IMG/VR virus record: IMGVR_UViG_3300012228_000023
Location: 1-20,111 of that record
Length of the DNA stretch: 20,111 nt
Strand: one strand, 5' to 3'
Source of the DNA: a virus
Shown here: piece after piece, positions 4,819 to 10,159 of the stretch
Numbering within the stretch: position 1 is the stretch's first letter
Layout of the letters: each line of letters begins with the position of its first letter
The notes under the pieces: model-generated
The model's input: the letters and a program-made list of their open reading frames with translations, nothing else
Told to the model about the DNA's origin: nothing
The model's database searches: none
Program-made: the position numbers and the translations under genes

Positions 4819-5202
4819 CTATATTCTGTGTCGTGCGGTGGCAGGTCTGTGTTCCTTCTGCTCGACGGGCTCGATCCACCCGATGCCACCGCATGCCTCG
4901 CAGGTCTCTTCGAAGAAGCCAGCACCCGGGTCATGCTGGACCCACTTGTTCGTCTCTTCGTCCTTGGTCCAGCGTTTCTTATTGCTGTGCCAGTCGATCC
5001 TGATCTTGCCCGTGCCCGGCTCGTCGGGCTCTCCGTCGTGGTGCTCCACGCCTCCGCAGGTGGTGCAGGGCGTTCTACCCTGCTCCACGTCCAGATAGCG
5101 GTCCCATCCGGTCTTTTCGATGGTGACGTTGTCCATGAGTGTCCGCTTGGGGATCAGGAGGTCCACCTTCTTGCCGATGTCGGCCTTGCTGTAGATGGGC
5201 AT
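4819..5202 (-). CDS. 127-residue protein with a DnaJ-like zinc site
   Basis: Two CxxCGG motifs (C46/C49 in CTTCGG, C101/C104 in CEACGGIGW), 52 residues apart, resemble half of a DnaJ-type zinc centre. The intervening segment is acidic and Trp-rich. The N-terminus (MPIYSKADIGKKVDLLIPKR) looks like a small beta domain. The ATG overlaps the TAA of the SLOG gene (TAATG), with AAAGGAG upstream, so the two are coupled. The structured RNA at 4659-4797 begins 21 nt after its stop. Function is unknown. Confidence 0.8.
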   Translation of the reverse strand: MPIYSKADIGKKVDLLIPKRTLMDNVTIEKTGWDRYLDVEQGRTPCTTCGGVEHHDGEPDEPGTGKIRIDWHSNKKRWTKDEETNKWVQHDPGAGFFEETCEACGGIGWIEPVEQKEHRPATARHRI

Positions 5203-5867
5203 TAGAACGAGTCTCCTTTCGTCAGATCGAGGATGTTCTCTGCGAAGACGATCGAGGCCTGAAGGTCTTTCTCGTGCGTGATGCTCCAGAGCAACCCCTT
5301 GATCGCGTCACGGAGCATTTCGTGGTGCGAGGCGGACTCTTTACGCACCTGCATCCCGCCCCTGAGCGTGGTCTGCTGGAGGAGCAAGGTCCGAATGGTG
5401 GACTCATGCTCCGCGATGACGGCGTTGCGCTCCTGGATCTCGACTATCAGGTCCTCGTACTGCTGGTTCAGTTCCCGCCGCAGATTCACGTCGAGCGGCT
5501 GGGGCTGCTCCGGTTCGGTGGTGGGGTTGATGATGACCTTGACTCCTGCTTCTGCCGCGATACGCACCATCATCGCGGTGCCCTTGCTTGTCGCGATGTT
5601 CGAGTGGAAGGCGTATACCAGATCGGGCTTGCCCTCCACCAGCATCTGCGTGTTCCGCAGATAGCCTGCGCGCTTGCCGTGCTTCGTCCAGTCGGCCGGA
5701 TACACTTCCTTGGCGAAGCCCAACTGGTCAGCCGCGAGACCGGCCAGTCTGTCTGCGCCCCGGGCATCACCTTCGATTACGACCGTGTCCTTGCCGTGCT
5801 GGGCGAGCACCTGCAAGATCCAACCGCCGTCCGTCCACTCCCTGCTACCGCATACGAGGATTCTCAT
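5202..5867 (-). CDS. SLOG-domain (DUF2493/YspA-type) protein with C-terminal coiled coil
   Basis: Residues 1-115 match the Rossmann-like SLOG fold: MRILVCGSREWTD at the N-terminal strand and phosphate-binding turn, IEGDARGADRLA (31-42), YPADWTKHGKRAG (56-68) and RNTQML (71-76). SLOG domains bind or process nucleotide-derived ligands and recur in phage and bacterial conflict systems. The second part is different: Pro-rich linker (about 116-126), then a coiled coil (about 128-165, RRELNQQYEDLIVEIQERNA) and a further helical tail. AAAGGAG before the ATG at 5867 sets the start and the longer frame to 5930 is rejected. Its ATG overlaps the stop of the 55-residue gene upstream, and its stop overlaps the 127-residue gene. 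Ligand unknown. Confidence 0.88.
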   Translation of the reverse strand: MRILVCGSREWTDGGWILQVLAQHGKDTVVIEGDARGADRLAGLAADQLGFAKEVYPADWTKHGKRAGYLRNTQMLVEGKPDLVYAFHSNIATSKGTAMMVRIAAEAGVKVIINPTTEPEQPQPLDVNLRRELNQQYEDLIVEIQERNAVIAEHESTIRTLLLQQTTLRGGMQVRKESASHHEMLRDAIKGLLWSITHEKDLQASIVFAENILDLTKGDSF

Positions 5868-6031
5868 GACTTGCTCCTTTCGGTCTGAAGGTTCAGTTCC
5901 TTCGCGATCTGCTCTGCTCTGAAGTAGCACTTGTCGGCCTGTACGCTGTTGCCTTGGCGCACTGCATCGTTACCGCGTACGTTCCACTGGCACATCTCGC
6001 GGTACAGCCTGTTCTTGACGTGCTCTGGCAT
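5864..6031 (-). CDS. 55-residue helical protein
   Basis: ATG at 6031-6029, preceded by TAGGAGGTTCACC, opens MPEHVKNRLYREMCQWNVRG and continues to KELNLQTERSKS. It is predicted all helical, with a charged, TPR-like repeat character (RGNDAVRQGNSVQADKCYFRAEQ). It stops in an ATGA overlap with the SLOG gene, so the two are co-translated. It is the first gene after the terminator at 6066-6099. No family is recognised. Confidence 0.75.
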   Translation of the reverse strand: MPEHVKNRLYREMCQWNVRGNDAVRQGNSVQADKCYFRAEQIAKELNLQTERSKS

Positions 6032-6065
6032 GGTGAACCTCCTACGTGGGATATGGTGCTCGCAT

Positions 6066-6099
6066 AAAAAAAGCCCCCTGCGTGACCGCAGAGGGCTTC
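6066..6099 (-). terminator. Rho-independent terminator
   Basis: A 12-bp stem with one mismatch (6072-6083 with 6088-6099) and a four-base loop is followed on the minus strand by six T residues (6071-6066). It would end or attenuate transcripts carrying the two small exported/membrane genes at 6116-6438 before the SLOG operon. No T-tract exists on the other side, so it acts on the minus strand only. Confidence 0.9.
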
Positions 6100-6115
6100 G
6101 TAGGTGGTGCTTGGT

Positions 6116-6196
6116 TTACCGGTTGTCTCGGTAGCACTGGTAGCAGGTGACGATGAACAGGGCGATCAGGGAAAAACCGATGATGTTGTCGATCAT
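6116..6196 (-). CDS. 26-residue single-pass membrane peptide
   Basis: MIDNIIGFSLIALFIVTCYQ followed by CYRDNR: one hydrophobic helix with two cysteines at the membrane edge and a polar tail. Its ATG overlaps the stop of the 81-residue gene (ATGA), with no strong ribosome site of its own, so it probably depends on coupling. It is the second coupled pair of exported protein plus tiny membrane peptide in this early region; the other is at 2500-2822. Confidence 0.6.
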   Translation of the reverse strand: MIDNIIGFSLIALFIVTCYQCYRDNR

Positions 6197-6438
6197 GATC
6201 TTGTCTTGTACGGCATGTTCAGCAGGTCGAGCGGTTCGATGTAGGCAGACAGGTCCATCATGAGGAACAGTTGTTCTTCGTCTTCGCACTCGCTGTCCGT
6301 CGTGCACTCATGCAGGTGCCCGTGGCACAATGGAGCGATCTCGTACCCTGCGTGCCCCGTGGCCGCGAGTGCGACCCAGATCCAGATGGCGATTACGATT
6401 GCGGCGATGGCGATTCTCATGTTCTGCAGATTAAGCAT
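6193..6438 (-). CDS. 81-residue exported Cys/His-rich small protein
   Basis: An ATG preceded by TGGAGGTG opens MLNLQNMRIAIAAIVIAIWI: a strong signal or anchor helix up to about residue 27 (ATGHA, a plausible cleavage site). An acidic segment with C36, H38, H41, C43 and C49 follows, which could bind metal or form disulphides. A second Met at residue 7 is possible. It is the first gene after the 1.2-kb non-coding junction and so probably among the first expressed on infection. No family is recognised. Confidence 0.75.
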   Translation of the reverse strand: MLNLQNMRIAIAAIVIAIWIWVALAATGHAGYEIAPLCHGHLHECTTDSECEDEEQLFLMMDLSAYIEPLDLLNMPYKTRS

Positions 6439-6465
6439 GTGGCACCTCCAAGTGGGTTTATGAAG

Positions 6466-6741
6466 CGTTTTTGTTGTGTGACAAAGGCCGAAGGCCGACA
6501 CCGCATAGGGCAAGGGAGTTGAGGCCGACGGAAGCGACGAGATAGGGCGATGTGGGAACGAATAGGTAGTGCATTCATGAGTGACCATGAGCCCTGTCGC
6601 TGGAGGAGGGCTCAATCTCACGGCCGGCAAGCCGAAGCCGCCTCTCAGGCGGAGGCGTGGTGACGCCTCGGCAAGCGTATAGCCTCTCGCTTCTTAAGCG
6701 CAGGCCACCTGCCGGGGCCCGGCGGTTCACACAACAAAACG
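6466..6741. repeat. Inverted 9-14 bp repeat flanking 250 bp
   Basis: CGTTTTTGTTGTGTG at 6466-6480 is matched in inverted orientation by CACACAACAAAACG at 6729-6742, differing by one T in the run. The pair brackets the first quarter of the non-coding junction, next to the first early gene. Confidence 0.5.
6638..6668. repeat. Two adjacent perfect hairpins
   Basis: CCGCCT/AGGCGG (6638-6643 with 6647-6652, loop of 3) is followed directly by AGGCGT/ACGCCT (6653-6658 with 6663-6668, loop of 4). The two GC-rich stems have no spacer between them. Neither has a T-tract. Confidence 0.65.
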
Positions 6742-6981
6742 TTATTCGAGTCGAGCGATGACCTCCCCATGGCCTGTGTGGGTGGTGAGCGAAGGAGCGC
6801 AGCGACGAAGCGAATAGTGGGGAGGCGAGTGAGCGATACTTGGGTGGTTTTGGAGCGAACGGCTAGCGAGCGAGCCCGAAGGAGCGGAAGCGAGTGAGGG
6901 ATTGAGGGAGCCGAAGGCGACACATATTATCCTCACCGTACGAGCGAAGCGAGGATGCCGTGGTAGTTACGGTGTTGTGAG

Positions 6982-7005
6982 TGTGCTACCCCGCGAGGTA
7001 GCACA
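6982..7005. repeat. Perfect 9-bp hairpin
   Basis: TGTGCTACC (6982-6990) pairs perfectly with GGTAGCACA (6997-7005) around the loop CCGCGA. There is no T-run on either strand, so it is not a classical terminator; a protein-binding or processing site is possible. Confidence 0.7.
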
Positions 7006-7059
7006 TGCTTAATGGCGTGAGCGAATGCTATGCGAGCGCCATGCTTGGTTCTTCCTTTT

Positions 7060-7159
7060 TGGACTGTGTTGGTGCGAGCGGGGCCTTATGAGAGACTCAC
7101 CCGCGTCATCGCATGCTGTGCCTCTGTCTCTTCTTCTTTATGAGTGGACTGTGTTGGTG
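7060..7159. repeat. Direct repeat of 15 bp, 85 bp apart
   Basis: TGGACTGTGTTGGTG occurs at 7060-7074 and 7145-7159 without mismatch. Both copies are preceded by a pyrimidine-rich tract (cttcctttt; cttcttta). Confidence 0.7.
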
Positions 7160-7318
7160 TTAACGGCGAAGCGAGGTACGAGCGTAGCCGATGCTGTTGG
7201 TGTGCTTGGGTGTTGCATGGTGGAGCGAAGGGACTGAGCGAGTGGTGCATGGTGGCGAAAAAGGCAGTAGCCCCCGAACACACAAGCAACACTCACGCAC
7301 CCCGTTCTGCCCCTCATA

Positions 7319-7366
7319 GGCGTGCAGGAGGATAGCCCTTGACGATTAGCCATCAAGAAGCACGCC
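7319..7366. repeat. Nested inverted repeat
   Basis: GGCGTGC (7319-7325) pairs with GCACGCC (7360-7366), and inside it CTTGA (7338-7342) pairs with TCAAG (7353-7357). It lies just outside the larger inverted repeat at 7370-7519. Confidence 0.5.
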
Positions 7367-7369
7367 GTC

Positions 7370-7519
7370 GGTAGTGCTGAGCACACCAAGGCACACACCT
7401 AAGCAACACCCATGCCCCACATGGGAGGGACATTAGGCCCCCTCACGAAATAATTATGGTAGAGCCGCGGCATGGGTGTTGCTTGGGTGTGGGTCTGCCT
7501 TGGGGTGTGAAGCACTACC
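7370..7519. repeat. 150-bp imperfect inverted repeat
   Basis: The left arm (7370-7416) begins GGTAGTGCT and ends TAAGCAACACCCATGCC. The right arm (7469-7519) is its near complement, starting GGCATGGGTGTTGCTT and ending AGCACTACC. The arms differ by small gaps and a few mismatches. The 52-nt centre holds the most AT-rich spot of the junction (AAATAATTAT, 7448-7457). The shape suits a cruciform, a terminal hairpin-like processing site or an origin. Confidence 0.75.
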
Positions 7520-7614
7520 CCCTATGGGGGGAACTTCAAAGACAGCCCCTTGCGTACCCTCTTCAGAAATTTGTGGCAAAATATTGAGCCACCATGCAAC
7601 TCTTTCGGTAACCC

Positions 7615-7959
7615 CTAAGATTTCCCCTCTTTGAGGCTCACGTCAGCGACCTGCTTCAGGAACCCCATGATGTCAGACACCAGCATCGGAATGGTCTTCT
7701 CGTCGGAGATCAGGGCTGCCAGAGGTGGAACGTAGGAGCGTTCAGCGAATATGGCATGGAGTCCTTCGTGGAGGAACGTATCGAGCATCTCCTCCCGGTG
7801 TTGCCTGGGGTGGTAGGTGATCATCTTGGGACCATACCAGCACGAACCTACCCCCTTCGTGGGGGCATCCTTGCGTTCTTGAGCGGTAAAAGGTCGCAAC
7901 TTCCACCACTTACCAGCGATGAGCACCTTCTTAGGAACTGCTACTGTAGTGAGCTTCAT
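7615..7959 (-). CDS. Small HExxH metalloprotein
   Basis: A 114-residue protein carrying HEGLH (H64, E65, H68) in a hydrophobic helix (MLDTFLHEGLHAIF), the zincin metal-binding signature. The N-terminal part (GKWWKLRPFT, WYGPKMITYHPRQHREEM) fits the small beta-plus-helix layout of minimal zinc-dependent peptidase-like domains common in phages (SprT or ImmA/IrrE style). The third ligand is not obvious. GAGGAGG before the ATG fixes the start. It is the last gene of the rightward-lying late module, downstream of terminase in the transcript, facing the non-coding junction. Target unknown. Confidence 0.82.
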   Translation of the reverse strand: MKLTTVAVPKKVLIAGKWWKLRPFTAQERKDAPTKGVGSCWYGPKMITYHPRQHREEMLDTFLHEGLHAIFAERSYVPPLAALISDEKTIPMLVSDIMGFLKQVADVSLKEGKS

Positions 7960-7987
7960 AGTCCTCCTCGACCAGTCGTTACTCTTG

Positions 7988-8003
7988 GTATACGAAGGTA
8001 TAC
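7988..8003. promoter_or_regulatory. Twin palindromic hexamers, operator-like
   Basis: GTATAC occurs twice (7988-7993 and 7998-8003), separated by GAAG, so the palindromes repeat at 10 bp, one helical turn. They lie about 30 nt upstream of the HExxH gene start, in the only sizeable leader of this module (7960-8086). A GATAAT sequence on the minus strand nearby could be a -10 box, but no good -35 is seen. Confidence 0.45.
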
Positions 8004-8049
8004 TGGATTATCACTTGTAACTGACTCCTGATAATAAAACTGAGAGGAC

Positions 8050-8078
8050 ACTTAAGTCCTACTTAAGTAACACTTAAG
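8050..8078. repeat. Three ACTTAAG repeats with 11-bp period
   Basis: ACTTAAG occurs at 8050-8056, 8061-8067 and 8072-8078, exactly 11 bp apart. The first two extend to the perfect palindrome ACTTAAGT. They sit immediately after the large terminase stop. Equal helical phasing suggests a multimeric DNA-binding protein lining one face of DNA. Confidence 0.75.
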
Positions 8079-8086
8079 CAACACCT

Positions 8087-9736
8087 TCATGCCCACTTAG
8101 GAGACGCTGCATGGTTGGTACCCAGGATGTTATCCACAAACTTTCTCAGCTCAGCGTCGATCTGGTCGTTTTTCCAGTCAGCTGAAGCTGTACGGTCATC
8201 TCTCGCCATCGAGTCTACCCAATACGAAACTGCTATTGATAAGGCGTCCAATCGATCGTCGTGTTTCAACGCCCCTCGCTCACGAGTGATGTGAGTCAAC
8301 TGATAGAGGAGAGAGTAGCGGACATCAGCAAAACTTAAGTCAGACTTAAGTGCATCCAGGTCCACCACCAATCTATGTCTATTGATAACTGGTTCCAGGA
8401 CGTCTATGATCCGCTTTTCCTTCTGGATGTTGTGTTTCACTTCCTCGGTGGTGCATGGGTAGATGCGGGTCAGGATGGGAGTGAAGATGTTGGTGAACAT
8501 ACCGTCACCGAAGTTAGCCTCGATGATGATATAGTTGACCTGGTGGCGCTTGGCTATCTGCGCCAGAGCGACCAGAGTAGGCTCATCATAACCGCCCAAT
8601 AGACCACCCACTGCGGAGCAGAAGAGTGTGCCATGAAGCTGCTTAACCACTGCATAGCCAGTCTCGTCCTTCCCTCGACCTGAGGGGTCGATCGACATCA
8701 CGGACCCTTCCCAGGGGGCCCACTTTTCATCAACGAACATGGGGGAGAATAGTCGGTCTCCTGTGAACCCGACGTTGGCCAGGTCACGGAGCTGCTGCGT
8801 AACACCAGACCCCCATGCAAGACTCACGGGCCCCTTATCCGACTGACAGGGCATGACCACGAGATCCTGGGTCCTCAGAGGGTACCGCTGGAGGTCTGAT
8901 AGTGAGGTATCGAGCATGAACTGGAGAGCGAAGCCTGACTTCCCGTAGGCTGCTTCCCTCTCGGCCAGGTCTATCTCCGAGAAGCGCTTGGGGTCCGTGG
9001 GAGTACCGGCCAGGCTGGGGTTTGCTTCTAATTCTTCGAGCAGGGCTGGTGCTAAGTCCCCGTTATAGATCTGCAGAGAGGACACCTGCGGGAACCTCGC
9101 CGGCCAGATGCGGCATGAGTACCCCCGTTCTCTGAGCTTATTGTAAACAGATGCCTCGGTCTGGGGAGTGCCAAGGTACGTGATTCGTCCGACCTCTGGC
9201 ATGATAATCGCCTCGAACTCGAGGACTGTCGAGAGGAGCTTGTCCCTCTTATCTTCGGTGTCACTGTTGTTTTGAACCTCCACGTCATCAGCGATAATGT
9301 CTGTGGCACGGCTACCAGTCATTTGACCGAAGACCCCCACCGATTTCACGGAAGGAGCGTGAGCCGCTCGAGCTGGCGCCACATCGAACGCAATTTTTGA
9401 GCTACGTTGGTCATCCGTGGGCATTAGGTGTTGCAGGATCGGCATCTCACGGATAAGTCGCTGTGTAAAGATGGAGAAATCGTCGGACCGCTGCTTACTT
9501 GCTGAAACAATCAGGAACTTACGTTCAGGGTCACAGAAAAGGCACCACAGAACGTACGCCGAGGTGATCCAGGACTTCCCTTCACCTCGGAACGCCTCAA
9601 TTACCTGCCGTTTTGGTCCATACTGGAGGTAATGAGCGATCTCGTACTGTCTCGGGGTTGGATCGGGGAGCCGCAAGTGCTTCCAGACCACCCAGAGGAA
9701 GTTCCTGAAGTCGTTCTTCAGTAAATCAAGATCCAC
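8087..9736 (-). CDS. terL: Terminase large subunit, T7 gp19 type
   Basis: This 549-residue packaging motor and nuclease has FRGEGKSW (Walker A, 49-56), DIIADDVE (Walker B, 146-153) and TYLGTPQTE (coupling motif, about 186-194). The RNase H-like nuclease follows, with SIDPSGRG (D350), IIIEANFG (E406) and KHDDRLDA (D493/D494). Length and motif wording match DNA maturase B of T7-like phages (586 residues in T7). It pumps DNA into proheads and cuts concatemers together with the small subunit. The start is GTG at 9736, behind GGAGGATCTGAC, and it follows the 63-residue gene stop within a few bases. Its DNA contains two ACTTAAGT palindromes near the 3' end. Confidence 0.96.
   Translation of the reverse strand: MDLDLLKNDFRNFLWVVWKHLRLPDPTPRQYEIAHYLQYGPKRQVIEAFRGEGKSWITSAYVLWCLFCDPERKFLIVSASKQRSDDFSIFTQRLIREMPILQHLMPTDDQRSSKIAFDVAPARAAHAPSVKSVGVFGQMTGSRATDIIADDVEVQNNSDTEDKRDKLLSTVLEFEAIIMPEVGRITYLGTPQTEASVYNKLRERGYSCRIWPARFPQVSSLQIYNGDLAPALLEELEANPSLAGTPTDPKRFSEIDLAEREAAYGKSGFALQFMLDTSLSDLQRYPLRTQDLVVMPCQSDKGPVSLAWGSGVTQQLRDLANVGFTGDRLFSPMFVDEKWAPWEGSVMSIDPSGRGKDETGYAVVKQLHGTLFCSAVGGLLGGYDEPTLVALAQIAKRHQVNYIIIEANFGDGMFTNIFTPILTRIYPCTTEEVKHNIQKEKRIIDVLEPVINRHRLVVDLDALKSDLSFADVRYSLLYQLTHITRERGALKHDDRLDALSIAVSYWVDSMARDDRTASADWKNDQIDAELRKFVDNILGTNHAASPKWA
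8333..8350. repeat. Two ACTTAAGT palindromes inside the terminase gene
   Basis: ACTTAAG at 8333-8339 and 8344-8350, both extending to ACTTAAGT, again 11 bp apart. The spacing is not a multiple of three, so the two copies are read in different codon phases and the repeat is not a protein repeat. It matches the cluster at 8050-8078. Confidence 0.75.
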
Positions 9737-9737
9737 G

Positions 9738-9929
9738 TCAGATCCTCCAGAGATACGTCTTCCCGTCAGTCTGCAAGACGGGGGTTAAATTGTTGTCGAA
9801 GCAAAAGACACCCTGGATGGAGCAATCCATCTCCCATAAAGTGGTTTTCTCAGGAACTCGCTCTTCTTCCAGGATAGGGGTGAGGAGCAGGGCTGCGATC
9901 AGTAGCAGCCCCGCTTTCCCCAACCGCAT
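9738..9929 (-). CDS. 63-residue exported protein in the gp18.5 (spanin) position
   Basis: The N-terminus (MRLGKAGLLLIAALLLTPIL) is a signal peptide or anchor; a short soluble part with two cysteines (C36, C43) follows. The ATG overlaps the small terminase stop (TAATG). In T7 this slot between the two terminase genes holds gp18.5, the inner-membrane spanin, with gp18.7 nested inside. This product is too short for a classical Rz and has no lipobox, so a spanin role rests on position only. Confidence 0.7.
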   Translation of the reverse strand: MRLGKAGLLLIAALLLTPILEEERVPEKTTLWEMDCSIQGVFCFDNNLTPVLQTDGKTYLWRI

Positions 9930-10159
9930 TACTTTACAAGTCGAAGGCTCGCGTCACCAGAGGTGAACGGGAGGATCTCTGCCAAGCCAGCGAGGGGAGT
10001 TCCCCTTTTGACTTCAGCAGTTATCCCGTTATCCTTCAACATTTGGATTATGTTCTTGTAGTCCTGCGAGGAGGCCTCACCGGACTTGACCAGTTCGGTC
10101 AGCTTCTCCACGGAGACATCAAACAGAGCGCTGAGTACGGCTTCCCGCGGATTAGACAT
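9929..10159 (-). CDS. terS: Terminase small subunit, T7 gp18 type
   Basis: A 76-residue, mostly helical protein whose VEKLTELVKSGEASSQDYKN segment and following IIQMLKDNGI resemble the helical core of T7-type DNA maturase A (gp18, 89 residues). It would bind phage DNA and hand it to the large subunit, two genes downstream. The ATG at 10159 overlaps the end of the 634-residue gene by eight bases, with only a weak ribosome site, suggesting coupling; the longer frame from 10216 is rejected because it runs through that gene. Confidence 0.85.
   Translation of the reverse strand: MSNPREAVLSALFDVSVEKLTELVKSGEASSQDYKNIIQMLKDNGITAEVKRGTPLAGLAEILPFTSGDASLRLVK

Larger units (their letters stand above)
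6439..7614. other. 1.2-kb gene-free junction between late and early modules
   Basis: No frame here has a ribosome site or protein-like composition. The stretch 6770-7260 is packed with GAGCGA/GCGAAGCGAG-type words on the plus strand, giving long meaningless frames on both strands. It also contains several hairpins, a direct repeat and a large inverted repeat, listed separately. Position between large terminase and the first early genes equals the genome ends of T7-like phages, so terminal repeats, host promoters and concatemer-processing sites are expected here; none can be proven from one window. Confidence 0.75.

Noticed and set aside
4819-5202. A true DnaJ homologue
   Set aside because: Only two of the four CxxCxGxG-type motifs are present and there is no J domain.
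6457-6484. TTGTCA, 16 bp, CATAAA as a sigma-70-like promoter on the minus strand
   Set aside because: The start site would fall inside the ribosome site of the first early gene, leaving no usable leader.
6918-6945. GATAATAT as a -10 box on the minus strand
   Set aside because: No recognisable -35 at 16-18 bp and no extended -10.
6645-7398. Several 60-90 residue frames on both strands
   Set aside because: They arise from the GAGCGA-rich repeats, overlap one another, and none has a Shine-Dalgarno sequence.
7060-7519. CRISPR-like array
   Set aside because: Repeats are few, of different sequence and irregular spacing, with no spacer pattern.
7521-7533. CCCCCTATGGGGG hairpin as a terminator
   Set aside because: No T-run follows on either strand.
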